64,000 bases of DNA from Tanypteryx hageni (GCA_028673005.1 CM054118.1:6288410-6352409), one strand, 5' to 3'. Counted from the stretch's first letter, positions 1 through 12,733 are shown. Notes: generated from the sequence alone by a model not told the origin. A program made the numbers and translations.

Positions 1-3000
1 TCCTGTTACGTCTACTTCAAATAGACAGTGACATTTCTCCTTTCCGTTATTTTTCTTTCGTGTTGAGATTTTAAGTACTTGTTTGACCTGGAGAGGGTGT
101 GAAACGCTTGTTTGTGCATTCCAAAATGGAGGCATAGTTAAAGTGAGCAACAGTTCTTTCTTATCCGTTGCCCTACTGATTTTGAAGAAGTTGTGCTAAT
201 AAACTTTCTGCGATGATTTTGTGCGTTTCCGCGATTATCTTTCATAGATTGCCTCAGCGCTTTCGCTCTACTTGCTTATTGGTCTTTGAACTCGCCGATT
301 CCCGTCCTTCATATTTCAAGCATTATCCTCTTACCTATTGAAGTGCCTAACTTCAGTGATCGATTGCATTTAAACAATGATAGCAGAAACTAGTGCAGAA
401 AGAAATATTTTTTGCTTGCGTACTCGACTCTCCAACTTTTACTAACGGAAGGACCTTGATTGATTTTTCAAATTAGAAAAATGCAATTTCTACTGATTTT
501 GACTAAAAAAAGAATTGGTCAGTTTAGGCCAGTCGCGTAGCCAAGAGGGCGAGAGGGACAACCAACCGGGTATTCTCATTTTCCATTGCACAATATAAAT
601 GACTGATGACAAATTTAAATGAGAAAGCCGCTTTCAGCATTGGAACTGTCGTAAATAAAAGTAATATCCCATCTTTCCAGTTGTTTTCGCAATAATCTTC
701 CTGCCTATAGACAGACTTTGTATTTAAAAAAATTTAGGACCCTGAATTATTATTCCGGATATGATAAGTTCTCTAAAACAATAACAGTACAGTCGCAGAT
801 GTGGATACTTTATTTTAGCTTGAGTTGAATTGTGGCTCGCAATTTGTTTTTTTTTACCAGTAACCGATTTTACAGTCTATATTCAAATAACACCTAATTG
901 TTCAGAAGCGTCCGCTAAAATTTGGGGCGCTCAAGCTGACGTAAAAGTTAAAACTCAATTTTCCCCGAATTGCTCGTTTAAAGGAAATCTGACAGACTGC
1001 TGTTATGTATGTGTGTCATAAGAAAGAAAGACCTTGGATCGAAAAAATAAAACAAGCGGTAAACGAAACAACAACGGAAGCCAGCATCGTTCCATTGGAA
1101 CGCATTCAATTTCGAGGGTCGAGGCGGAGGTAATAACACGGGATTTAGATACGAGAGATTCCTCTGGTGAAAAAACGACCCGCGTCTCTAGATACGGAGA
1201 AAGGGAGAAAAAATGATGCGGGCCATTAATATACGCGCACGTATGAAATGAAGGGAAAGAAGCATTTCCCAAAAATACTCTCCGGAGAAAAAACAAACGA
1301 AGCACGGAACGTTGTAGAGGGAGCGCGTGTAAGCTGCGGGAGTGCAATCTCCCTCATTTTTGTTTTTTTCGGCACACGAAAGAGTCCGCTGCGCTCGCAT
1401 GGATACTAGTGATAAAAGGGGGCGCCCTTTGCGAACTCAAGGCTTCCTTCCGGCGTCATTACGCGAAGGGTAGGGGAAGGATAAAGGGTCCGCTTTTTAA
1501 TTTTGCACTTATCGCAAATTCGCCGTTTATTTTAGGGAGGGGAAGGATGGGGCGGGGGAGGAGGAGAACGGAAGGCGGGGGTTGCAAGGCGAAATAAGCA
1601 TAAAAAGAGGGAAAAATAAAATATGGGCGCGCGGATGTGGAAAAGAGGTTTTAAAATTCGGGATGTGGCAGTAGAGGCAGCCTAGTTCGGCTTTTATCTG
1701 TTTTCCCCTGTATTTATGGAGGGAGAGAAAAGTTATTTCGATTCGCTGGTAAATAGGTTTTTTTTATTTCATTTACCAGTTACATCGAATCCGGGATTAA
1801 ATGGTGGAAAAAATTATCGGTCGCTTTCGTTTGTTTATTTTTAATTTTGACGACGGTGGTTTCTCTCTCACTTATTTTCGAGTCACGGCATGGTAATCAC
1901 GGGCGCGATTTTGGGTCTTTATGAGGAATTTAAACTATCGTGTTGGCTTTCATATATTCCGATGAACTTCCTCTGTTTGCTCTTCAAAATTAGGTATGAA
2001 TTTTCGGGCGTGTTATGTATTCGATTTCAAAGCCGTTTACAGCTTTTCTACGTACGCGCAACAGAGGATGGTGATTTTAACGTTAGGAGAATATTGCTCC
2101 TTCGCTCGCTGTTTTACAAAGATTTCCTCGCACATTAGCTGATATTAAACTGAAATTAAAAATTGTGTCGTTGCTTTCCATGTACGCATCCGAGTTTTAT
2201 ATCAATTTTGCCGTGGAGAGCTAATTGATATATTTGTTACCTCCTTTGATCTTTTTTGAGTTGTCATACAAAGGTAAAATTCATCATTCCCTACTCTTCA
2301 TTTAGGCTCGAAATTAATTTCTCAATCCATTTGGGCAGAAGCTGTTTGGCAATAGTGGTAAATCAAATTTAAAAAAGTCGGTGCAACATACATCGCACAA
2401 ACCTTCTCATACACTATGCATCTGGTCTCACTGCATTCTTTCCTGACTGGAAGGAACTAGTTTTGATAGCAAAACCGCGGAAAATGTCTTCTTCGCGTAA
2501 ATGGTATTAATATATTCCTTATGTGAATTGTGTGAAAATCAAACTTGGTGAATAGTAATACCATACATAAATACATAAAGTATTTATGCATTGATGAAGG
2601 CACTTAGGTGCTGAAGCATTATTGATGGACGAAGATAGTTGACAGAATTTGGGAAAGCTGTGTTGTAGCTTGGCGTAAAAATCTATATATGTATTATTAT
2701 AATGTCGCTGGACGCGATGTTATTTTTTTGAGAGTCTAGCTTATGCACCAAAAGGATGACTTGAAGGGTATCATGCAGAGGTAGATGTTTACGACTGTAA
2801 GCTCTATAACCGAGTTAATGTTAACCGATATCGTTTTAACCATTTTAAATAATTGGACATTTTGTGAAAATCGAAGAGAATCAACTGCCCTTCGATGTTT
2901 CGCGATAGCGGTCATCTCTCTTCGTAATTTCTATTCTGGTTAATGGTGTGCCTAACTACGAAATATCATTCGATTTTGTTGAACCGTCTCGGTTCTAGGG

Positions 3001-3182
3001 ACTGTTACAGACAAGTGGACTGCATGGCGAAAACCACTTCTGTGAACTCGAGGTCACCTTAAATATATATTTCCGCAAAAATCTTGAAGGCGAATTTGTT
3101 CACTATTACAATACACTCTCTATATGCTACGCACATGCTAAAGTAAAAAGTAGGTGAGTACACGGGTTTCCCGTGGTACAGA
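1..3182. other. No recognisable gene; unique-looking AT-rich DNA with a CpG-richer island
   Basis: Short open frames occur by chance and none shows a recognisable domain. About 1030-1640 is richer in CG dinucleotides and purines than its surroundings and has no detectable repeat structure. It could be a regulatory island or an untranslated exon, but nothing in the sequence decides this. I could not support an exon for the frame at 830-1021, although an acceptor-like T-tract plus CAG precedes its second half. Confidence 0.4.
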
Positions 3183-3953
3183 AGTGCTTTTCGTCAAATT
3201 CGCCGTAGTAAAATCGTATACTAATGTATTACTTTGAAATCAGAAAATTATTTTTCCTTATATAGCGGTAGCCCTGCTTTTTTGATCCGTGCTAAATATA
3301 TTCATTTCGTTTTCCCATTCTGTACTCTTCCTACAAACGAATTAGTCATCTTGCTTTTATTATGGTATGTTTGCAAATCTTATATACAAAATGTAATTGA
3401 AATCCGTTCATCCATTTCCTTTCGAATCCTTAATTACTGAAAGAGTTGAATTTGTGATTGTAGACCCCCTGTTTGGCTGATTCGGTTTAAGTATGCTAAT
3501 ATGGTTTTGTATATATTATAAGTATAAATGTGGTTAAAATTGATGCTGCCAGTTCAACACAAATGCGTGTAACAAGAATTTTTTATTCCTTTTGTTGTGG
3601 CAGTCCTGCTTTCTATATCTATACTAGACATTTTGTTACTTTATGTTGCATGCCTACTTCGTACAATATTTCATTGAAATCGGTTTGGCCAATTCCTTCC
3701 AAATTCATAATTACCGAAAAGTTAACTTTGCAACAGTGGCACCCCTGCTGAGTCGATTTGGTCCAAATATGCCATTTTGGTCATTAATTTATGTTAATAT
3801 TCTATGTACCAAATTTGGCTGAAATCGGTTTAGCCAATTCTTCCCTGATATTTGCTTACGGACGGACATAGAGATAATAGTACTTTTCAGCAATGACGAA
3901 AAGCACTTATTACGAAGTTAATAGAACCTTTCATCAATGAGGAAAAGCACTAA
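3183..3953. repeat. Degenerate tandem repeat bounded by inverted ends (MITE-like)
   Basis: The left edge reads AAGTGCTTTTCGTCA, and the right side carries its reverse complement at about 3897-3912, with a second, more diverged copy at about 3930-3953. Inside, three diverged monomers share a phrase like GAAATCGGTTTAGCCAATTC (near 3400, 3676 and 3822), each preceded by a CCTGCT motif. No coding capacity is visible. A non-autonomous DNA transposon is the simplest reading; no target duplication was found. Confidence 0.35.
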
Positions 3954-4267
3954 ATAGTAGTATTTGAAGATCATTATTGCATGACAACGTCTTTTACGCG
4001 ATCCTGCGAAATAAATTGCCAGTAGTTGTAGTTGCCTATGACAAAACACGGTCGGCAGAACAACTGACCGAATCGATGTTTTTGCAATGGTAAATTTTGT
4101 ACCAACGGTAAAGTTAGATACATCCGCATTTTCGTTTTTTTATACTTGCCTGACCCCTCTGAGCGAGTTCCGACATGAATCCGTTGCTTCTTCTCAAACT
4201 GGCGCGGTCATTTCAGACTTTTCATTTGTCAAGAATTGGTAATTGCTAATCTATAATAAAAAAGCCA

Positions 4268-4903
4268 ACATAGCAAGTCATCATCATCATCATAGGTAGT
4301 CTGTCCTTATACAGTTCCGTGACTATTCATGGTTAAACCTGGATCTCCATATAATCCTATTTTCCGCTGTCTTCTTCATATCTTGATAACTCTCTTTCCC
4401 TTTCAAATCGTCTATCAGCTGATACCTTTTCCTGCCTCTTTCCCTTTTTCCATCTAGTTTCCCTTCTAACACGTCTTTAATCATACTCTCTCTCCTCAGG
4501 TAATGTCCAACCCAGTTAGCCTTCCTCTTTCTGATAGTCTGTATAATCATTCGCTTCTCTCCAACCTTTCGTAGCCTTTCATCGTTTTTCATCCTATCTG
4601 CCCATTTTATCTTCAGCATTCTCCTCCAAGTCCATATTTCAAAGCTTTGATGTCATTTTTCCCTAGCATTCATGTTTCTGCCCCGTACAAAGCTATACTC
4701 CTTACATAGCATTTTATGAACTTCTTGCGGATATCTTCCCTTAAATTCCCCGTAAGTAGGTGTTTCTTTCTTCTGAAAGTCGCTTTACTTTTCCTATTCT
4801 AGTCCTGACCTCATCCGAACATTTTGCTTCTCTTGATATGATGCTTCCAAGGTATTTATAGCCTGAAACTTGTTTTAAAGGCTTTCCTTCTACCTTGGAG
4901 TTT
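4268..4903 (-). mobile_element. 5'-truncated RTE-type LINE fragment (3' end of ORF)
   Basis: On the minus strand two frames (about 4323-4619 and 4741-4905) match the C-terminal region of the intact element at 39.7-42.7 kb: the YKYLGS segment, the WADRMKNDE segment, RKANWVGHYLRRES and the final RFNHE. A frameshift separates the two halves, so this copy is dead. The 3' end carries the family's (TGA)n tail, seen as (CAT)n on the plus strand at 4278-4292. Only the reverse transcriptase tail is present, as expected for abortive target-primed reverse transcription. Confidence 0.85.
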
Positions 4904-5032
4904 TGTGTTAGTGAGTGAGTGAGGCACAATTTATATATAATTACTCAATGTCTGTCCGCCTATCCGTCAGTCCGTCTGCCCGTCCGTCTGTCTGTCCGTC
5001 CGTCCGTCCGTCTGTCTGTCCTTCCGTTCCCC
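4904..5032. repeat. Helitron-like 5' end fragment followed by (CCGT)n microsatellite
   Basis: The (GTGA)-rich stretch at about 4908-4945 is the reverse complement of the CACTCACTCACT start seen in the Helitron-like copies at 20.4 and 21.9 kb. It is followed by an imperfect (TCCG/TCTG)n tract at about 4950-5030. The small open frame here is only a translation of this microsatellite. Confidence 0.5.
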
Positions 5033-5884
5033 CTTTTATCTCTTGAACAGTTTGTCATAGTGAAATGCTGCAAATGCCATTTTGTTTCCCCGGGAAAACT
5101 ACTATCGTTTACGGAAGTGTTCCGGATTCTACTCCGGGAGACGATTATAATTTTTCGTATGTTTACGCAGGTTTTGATTTTTCAAGGTGCAAGTTTTATT
5201 TCTTTCATTCATTAAAAGCCTAAATATTGACCGAATTGATCCGTTTTTGCTATATTTGAAGGCCAAAACCATGTAATATCTTATTCTTTCAATGTTTTTA
5301 TGTTACACGTAATAATGTCTCAGAAAAACGTATTTATTTCGAAATTTTATGGCTTTTTCGTACTCTTTCCGGGTGTTGCCAAGGCGACCCACATTGTTGA
5401 CTCAGATCGAATTAGCGTCTATTAAGTCTTAAAATAGGCAAAATAATTGCGTTACCCACTTCGCGCTGTTTTTGAAGCATCGAAATTATAGTTGTAGTAA
5501 TGTCAAACTTAATAGATTGCAACGTTAATAATTAAAGATTATTATTATTTAGTAAAGCGCGTGTGGTCTGTGGGCATTTTTAACGATTTACCAAAAGAAA
5601 ATAATCTTTCTTTAATTTAATACTGGAATGTGACCTTTTTCGTTTGAGAGAGACAAAATTGCACATATAAAATGTGTTTCTACTTTTACAAGGAGAAATT
5701 GGCTATTATTACTTTTAAGCATGCAGATTTCAGACTGACCTCGCAAAAGATTTTGCGGGTACCGCTAGTTATAGATGAATATACAAGAGAGTGAGTTAAT
5801 GAAAAGTGTGTAAAATTGGAATTTGTCTTTTTTTGACCATTTTTGTTTCATTTCTACCCCCTTAATTAGAAAACCATGATATCG
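5033..5884. other. No gene seen
   Basis: AT-rich sequence without supported coding, RNA or repeat features. No family member was recognised elsewhere in the window. Confidence 0.3.
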
Positions 5885-5892
5885 GTGTAGGG

Positions 5893-6180
5893 CCGCGGTC
5901 ATCAAATCTTTTACTGAAAGGGCCGCGTTAGAATTCATGATCCACTGGGCGAGCCACATACGGCATTTCAAATGACTGATCGGTCCGTGTGAACATTTAA
6001 GAGAGCAAGTTTTGAAAATTTTTCGATTCTGTAATATGTAAATCGCTTATATTAAAATTATATTTCACCCAAGTACTCGGAAAATGTCGTTTAATATCAT
6101 AAATGATATCTAATGAATACTGCTGCTGTTAAGGCGGGCCGGATGAATTCACTGCGCGGACTGTAGTTTGGGGACCCCTT
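5893..6180. mobile_element. hAT-type MITE, copy 1 (288 bp)
   Basis: Flanked by an exact 8-bp direct repeat GTGTAGGG (5885-5892 and 6181-6188), as hAT transposases generate. Ends are inverted: the left reads CCGCGGTCATCAAA and the right ends TTTGGGGACCCCTT. The interior is colinear with the copy at 57073-57374 (shared phrases include GAAAATGTCGTTTA and AATGATATCTAATGAATAC), so two independent insertions define the boundaries. Non-coding and therefore dependent on a transposase elsewhere. Confidence 0.85.
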
Positions 6181-6892
6181 GTGTAGGGTATTGTAAATTT
6201 GCATTTTTATATTACTAGTTAAAATTATGGTATAAGTCGGGTATGAACAGTTATGTAATTGAGAGACAGAGATTTATATATTTTTAAAAATAATTCAAGT
6301 CTCTATCGAATGAGAGCGAACAATTTTTTTTATTCCAAAAAAGAGGTAAAATTCTATGGTTTTAACAGTGGGATATATGAATCGTGTAGTTTGCAAACAT
6401 TTTTCTTTGCGTTTTTAACAATTTCAAAGCCCTTTCTTTCTGCCCACAAAGTTTCACAATTCAAAACAAGCTACTTCTTACTTAAATTAAATTCTGAAAT
6501 CACCCGTCAATTTCAAAACCAGCTAAGTCCATTAGTTCCTGAAAGGTCTAACAGTCGTGCTGTATAAATATAATCTTTCTATGGTTGTAGGTGATTAAAA
6601 AAACAACTTACAGTTAGTAAAGATAATGTTTTCATTTACTTATTTAAAAAACAATGCAATTTGGCCAGCCGGCCAGGTGGCAAGAAAAACATAATATATA
6701 ATTCTAAAATTCCAATTTTACAAATAAAGTGCTCATAAATTATATTAGAAAAATTAAAACATATTAAAAAATATTTAAAAAATATTAAATGAATGGGATG
6801 AAACTCAACATGGAAAAGGGTCCAATGAAGTAGCCTCAGCTATTCATGATTGTCTGTGCAAGTATGTTTTTACCCTGAAACAACTAACAGTA

Positions 6893-7445
6893 AGACTTTC
6901 TGGATCATCTGTGATGGCTGCGGAGGACAGAACAAAAACACAACAATGATATGAATGCTGTGTTGTTTGCCTTTTTATAATGCTCCACCACACATCAAAG
7001 AGGTCGAAATTATATTTCCGGAAGTGGGACACTCTTTCCTCCCCTCGGACAGGGTTTTTGCATGAATTGAAAAATGAATCAAGAAAAGATGATACGATCA
7101 TAGATCCATCCGAATATACTGCAATTTTTTCTGTTTGGTACAACGGCCACTTTAGTAGGTATAGTCTTTAACTGGAAAAGTACTTGGGCAGATGTTTTGA
7201 AATTACAATGGCAGTGGCAGTTCAAATTTAAGGCAGCAAAAAGATTTTATTTGAAAGAAAATATTTTAATGAAAGATGATATGAATTACCGAATTGACAG
7301 GGAGAGTTACAAAAGCATTAATAGGAAAAATAAACTTACTCGATCACAGCCTGTGCCAGTAGGGATCCCAATGGCTCCCTTGATGCTAAGCGATGTCAGA
7401 AATTTACTAGTAAAATACTGTGGTGAAGACTGGACCGCTTGAACC
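6893..7445 (+). pseudogene. Decayed transposase-like protein fragment with DGCGGQNKN motif
   Basis: Starting near 6897 the plus strand encodes FWIICDGCGGQNKN, then after a stop a segment containing EVEIIFPEVGHSFLPSDRVF, then a frameshifted part containing FKAAKRFYLKENILM and, near 7420, KYCGEDW. This order (D-x-CGGQNKN, then GHS/GHT with a following D, then an AKR segment) resembles a transposase-like domain common in arthropod and cnidarian uncharacterised proteins. I place it there from memory of motif order, not from a search. At least two frame breaks and several stops show it is a relic. Confidence 0.5.
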
Positions 7446-8139
7446 TCAATGGCTTTGTATTGCAAAGTCATTAATGGAAACGAAGACATGGTTTATAATA
7501 ATAATGAATTTGAGGAAAAGTGTAATGACAAATTAAACGTTTTTTCTTCCTTCTGAAAATTTTTATATTTTGGACTTGTCTGGTTTTGAAACTAGACGGC
7601 TCATATATTGACTACCGAGGCAACGAGTGCACCGCTTTTAAATAGGGAAACTATTATTTCATAGCATTGGTGTTAGGGTTTTGGGTTCCCGGCGAAATTT
7701 TTTTTCTCGGGAAACGGGAATTTGATTTTCAAATATCCCGGGAATTCCGGTAACAAGAATTATTTCGCATTTTTGATATTTAATACACCGTTTTTCATTT
7801 AGACATGATATTTATTATCGATACAACGTAAATACACAAGTATTTAATAAATACCAATGGCATGTGATACACTATTTGCGACAAATTGTTAGAAGATTGA
7901 ATATTATGACGCACTTTCACTTGCGCAACCGATCTTTCCTCGAAGTTGGCGATGTGGAGATAACAAGAGACCAACTATTAATGTGCCCTATATTTCAATT
8001 CCCTTCAAGTTAAAATTGAAAGTAGAAATGCATGCAAGAGGTTTAAAAGCAATCTAAAATCTATAAGAGCCTTCTTCTGTCCCTTTGTGGCTCCCTCTGC
8101 CACGCTATAAAAATGCAAATAACTCGATAAAAGATAGAG

Positions 8140-8965
8140 ATTCATTTTTACTTTCTCCATAGGGGAAAGCATTGTTTTCACGAAAGAAATCGATTTCGAG
8201 ATTTCAACGGATATACACTTTTTGAGATCCCCTGAACACGTTTTGACCATTTACTCGATGATGTCTGTTTGTGTGTGTTTGTATGCGTTTGTATGTGACA
8301 GCTTTTTTGTGGGTATTCTAACTCAAAAACCATTAATCAGGTCAATGCGAAATTTTATATTTAACATTTGAATGAACGTCACTAGAATTGATTGGTTTCA
8401 GGTAAAAATCGGTACAAAATGGGTGTTTACTCTTGTCACTTATCCGTTATTTTGATATAATTGCTTTAATATTTGATCAATGTAAAAATGTACTAGGATA
8501 AAAGTTGTAGGAAATTTAATTTACTACAACCTTTGTTTGAAACATGTTTCCATATAATGCATTTTTAAAGAGATATCTTATATTTTTTGCTGCCACCACC
8601 ACGCCACCTACCGACGACTGCTGTTAGCAATTGACACTTAGTTACGTCTTATTGTTAGTAACGCTCCTTTTTCTTTTCTTAATTGTTGGAGCTATGTGGC
8701 TATATTCAATATCAGAAGGCTATGGTTTGAGTTTATTTCTGTTCTTTGTCAAGTCTAAAATTTTCTCGCAGTTTCTTCAAGTATTATCAGGAAAATGAAT
8801 AAAATGTTTGGTAAAGAATAATTTTCCTGAATATGGAGTTCTGCCACGTCAAGGCTGCATCCATCTATTTTAAAGTATTATTTTTATGAAACCTATTTGG
8901 CATTTTTAGAAATATTACGCGTATGGAGAAAGTCATGTGGTGGCCACATCATCAGATTTTTTAAA
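8140..8965 (+). repeat. 0.8-kb interspersed repeat (family Q), copy A
   Basis: Colinear with 55975-56640 (same strand) and with 18175-18690 and 61009-61740 (opposite strand). Shared landmarks in order: a GGGGAAAG-containing start, ATTTCAACG, GAGATCCC/GAGGTCCC, a GT-rich stretch, AACTCAAAAACCATTAATCA, AAAATCGGT, GGGTGTTTACTC, TTTAATATTTGAT and a terminal hairpin-like ATGTGGTGGCCACAT. No coding frame is conserved between copies. The class is unknown; a non-autonomous DNA element is likely. Confidence 0.65.
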
Positions 8966-8974
8966 TTTGGTAGG

Positions 8975-9075
8975 AATGCTCGATTTGCATATTTTAAGCT
9001 GACGGCGAAAAAACTCGAAAACAGTCCTGGGTTCAACTCCAAGCAAGACATTTCCTCTTCCCATAAAATAACACC
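8975..9075 (+). repeat. tRNA-derived SINE-like segment
   Basis: Contains a B-box-like GGGTTCAACTCC after AGTCCT, in the same context (AAG...GTCCTGGGTTC) as the copies near 12.2 and 59.4 kb. It lies directly after the 0.8-kb repeat. The A box is not clear. Confidence 0.3.
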
Positions 9076-10266
9076 TAAACATCGACTTTTCGACGTGCAG
9101 TCTTTTATTCTTTTTGAGATCTAAATTACAAAGCATTAACCTACGATCTTCGATTTAAACCATTTTAAAGAAATAAATATAATACTTTTTATTCTGTTCA
9201 TCCTTTTCCGCCTACAGTTCGGAATTTCTTATGTTAAACGTTTAATTAATATATTAATGGGAAATCTTGCCATTTAACGGGATATTGCCTTGCCAACCAA
9301 TTACATCGTTAAACCTCGAAATCCTATTGTCATTTCAATCCTTATGCGCAAAAGCGTGCTTTGAATGCTTTTAATACGAGAGAGAGAGAAGGGAGGACAG
9401 GGAAATAATTTTCATAGCAACCAATGTAAACAACATTCGTTGCGTTAAATGCGAGAAGGAATACATTTGAATGTAGAACATTAATCATTCGCAAATTAAA
9501 ATTACTTCGAGTTTTTTTTCTGCCACCGATTTTTGAATACGCCTCGAATCGATCAACAGATCAGTTTGTAACGCGAGAATTTGACGCATTCTTAATGATT
9601 TGCATTTTTCCCGGTTTTGTGTAGTTGGGTACCATCGATTTGGATAATTGTTTCGCATCGCATCTATTCACGAAATTTCATGAAAAACTTTCCCGTTGAA
9701 TTTCAACGGAAATCTCTTCAGTTCATATCTAACTCACTTGGCCAGGGTAGCTAATTTGGTTGGTTAACGGAGGGGGGAAGGAAGAAGAATAGGAGGGGAA
9801 GGTAGTTCACTTCAGCGCTTAGTTTCAGATTCATGCAACCATTACTTGTGGACTTTTTGTTTACTGACGACATTCACGGGCGCGAGGAGAAGCCATTTCG
9901 ACATTGTGTTAGCGTTCCATTAAAATTGAATTAATAGTTATAAACGCAACCTGATTCTTTATCTGAAACTCTTAATAACTCAGTTACTAAGCATTTACTT
10001 AAAAATATTTAGTATTAATCAGAAATTCTATTGGCGCGACATGCGTTAAATCAAAACCAATTTTCATAGCTTAACATTTAGGGCTGAAATTTGGAGGAAT
10101 ATCTGAAAAATCAGCTGTTAAGGTAATACTGGAAAAGCTTGACTCGGCACAAAATTTAATCGAACAATTCCCGGGAATTATTAAAATTTCCCGGGAATCG
10201 AGAAAAAGAAATATCGAGTAATTTCTCTGGAACGGGAATCCCCTTTTCAAAATCTCTAATTGGTAT

Positions 10267-12159
10267 ATTGATTTCAAAGGACATTTACAGACTAAAATAT
10301 TATGGAGCTGTCGTTATTAACCAAATATGGAGTCTTATTATAACGTAATAATCCTAAAACAAAAAAGCGCCTTACATAATTTGCTCTGCAATTCTTCTCT
10401 CACATTTTCCACTCGCTAGAAGCGACGAAAACAATCGAACAGCAATAATTACTACCAATTCGGACGTTTTGGAAGGGCGTAACCTCGGTTAGCGGTCTCG
10501 GCGACTAAATCAGCCTTATTCAAACATGCGTACGCATAATCCAATTAGCAGGCAAAATTGCTCCAAATTTGTTTTGCCTCGTCCTCATAAAACAGCAGCG
10601 TGATTTTTCTACCAAAATGAAGTCATCGTTACGATGCCTACAATTTTTTTCGGGAGATCTCATCATCAAAAGAATATTATTTTTTCGATAAACCTTTATG
10701 ATTTCCAAGTATTGTCTTCTATGCGACATTCATTAAAACGGAAAATGGTTTTCTGTAATGATTCTCGTATCCTCCATTAAAAAAAATATTCAGCTACACC
10801 AGCCGTTACATACGTATATCAACGGGTTTTATGTTCCAGCAAATCGGACTAATAAGATACGGTTCCTCATTTGGGTTATTTTCTGCATGTCCCAGCGTTT
10901 GTATTGAAACACAAATGGGACTGACAGATGAGATGCAATCTGTTTCTCATAATTCACTTCATCTGAGAATTTTTTAAAAATGAATCCGAATGGAAACTTG
11001 GGAAATATTTTGCGATAAATGGATTTTTATTGTATCTTATACATTACGGATTCCTGGTAAAGAATCTTACAATCAAACAATGACGAGTAGAGGATAATGT
11101 GTCATGTACGTTTTTTGCGAATTGCTTCCTCGAATTAGTGCTTTGTAATCTCTTTTGGATGGGACTAAGACAAGTGACGAATAAGTTCATTAAGCAATTA
11201 ATTACTTCCATTAATTGGAGATGAATGTTTTTGCAAGATTAGAGGGAGTGAGTGATTAAAACAGACATCCTTTATTAGAAAGTCGGGGTTCGGGCCTTGG
11301 CCAAATTTCCGTATTTTTTGGGCTCTTTCAGCTCTCGGTTCGAGTACTTCGAGCAGTTCAAAGTCTCAGATGGTAAAATAAACCAGGAAAAATATAAAGA
11401 CGACAACCGGTCGTTCCTATAATTTAAGTTCGTAATGTTTATATCACTGAATAGTTGGCCTTGATGTTGCCTTCCTTTTACAAGTTTCAAAACGACAGGT
11501 ATCATCGTGCTGGGATAAAAACGGAAGGAAAATCTTTTGAAGCCGCAATAATTAAAAAAAGAATAGGCCTATGGCATAAATAGGCGTGGGATTTATAGAG
11601 ACGCGGGAACATATAGGAGGAAATTTTCACAGGCAGAGCTTATTGGGCTCAAAGTAAAATAGTTCCCTTTAGGGCGGATAACACTTTTAGTTCTCGAAGA
11701 TTTGCCTCTCAATATTTAGGGCGAGAAGGGGTTAGTTTATTTCGTTAGCGTTGCGACTCTAATCAGTAATAGTATTTTTACGCCATCAAGACGGTCTCAT
11801 TACAGATTAATGCAACCAGGAACCTAATCACAAGTCTTAAACGGTAACTTGGAGATATATTGAATTCCATAACGAAATTAATATGCGATAGTTTTTATTA
11901 TTTCTATTAAAAACTGGAAACTTGTTCATGCGTCAAATTTTAATACACGTTCACCCTGTTATTCGTTACATTTCATATCGTCTTTTTTATCAATATAACT
12001 TATTTGATCGGCTCGCGCTTTCCCTTCGCCGAATTTCCATCCCTCCTTTTGCCAGTTTTCTTTGTTTTTTTTTTCGTCCAAGTTCTACGGTTTTTCACCG
12101 ATAAGATTTTTAGGCTTATTTCCAGAATGTCTGTTTGTTTGTTCGTTGGTGGAAATCTC
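10267..12159. other. No gene seen
   Basis: AT-rich sequence with short chance frames on both strands, none with a recognisable motif. No microsatellite longer than about 20 bp and no repeat partner in this window was found. Confidence 0.3.
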
Positions 12160-12330
12160 CTGCTACTCTAGCCGAGCTCTCGAGGATAGTTTTTGTTGCG
12201 AAGATTGAAAGTCCCGGGTTAGATTCCAGGAACTATCCTTCCCATTTGATTTACATGGAAAATCTGAAAACCATTGTGCAGGGTGATTTCCTCTTGCACA
12301 TTAAAATATCTTAGAACTGTAATATCGGTG
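12160..12330 (+). repeat. tRNA-derived SINE copy
   Basis: The segment GCGAAGATTGAAAGTCCCGG followed by GTTAGATTCCAGGAACT resembles a tRNA T-arm/B-box and matches the 59385-59540 copy. The similarity continues into a downstream non-tRNA body (ATGGAAAATCTGAAA, then TAAAATATCTTAG). Sharing of both tRNA-like head and unrelated body is what marks a SINE rather than a lone tRNA relic. Confidence 0.5.
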
Positions 12331-12733
12331 CAGGATTTGCACTATTCTCTGAGGAAAGGAATGAAAATTCTAATTTCTATCGTAGAATTTTGCGGATCGA
12401 TCGTATTTATTCGAATTCTGCGTAAATACCAGCGTTTTTGCAGTTTTTATCATTCATTATGAGTGTTGTCATAGCAATGACTCGTGTTGGACTCGGACTC
12501 GGTATATTCTAATACATACGCACGTTATTTTTGCCGCACAAATACGCGTGGTCAATTTAATATTCCGTAGGCAGCATGGCTTTCGGTTGCACTGCGTTGT
12601 TCGGCTGTTTTAAGACGACGTTTCGCCGGTGTCAGGGGGAGGGAACTCCCATGTTAAAATCGTGGTCTTAGCTGGCTAGTACAAAACGTTGGTGCAGGCA
12701 CTGGCTAGCTGGCGCTGCTGTTGCGTTGACGTA

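Larger units (their letters stand above)
7674..10258. mobile_element. Probable non-autonomous hAT element (2.6 kb) with nested repeats
   Basis: The left end begins TAGGGTTTTGGG, followed by CCCGG-rich sequence. The right end read on the other strand begins TAGAGATTTTGAAAA, followed by similar CCCGGGAAT motifs. Bounding 8-mers ATTGGTGT (7666-7673) and ATTGGTAT (10259-10266) match at 7 of 8 positions, consistent with a hAT target duplication. The interior holds no transposase but does hold a copy of an 0.8-kb interspersed repeat and a SINE-like segment. The pairing of ends is inferred from TSD and TIR similarity only. Confidence 0.5.

Noticed and set aside
830..1021. 63-codon frame with several Cys and N-glycosylation-like sites
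   Set aside because: No signal peptide pattern, partner exon or recognisable domain; likely chance.
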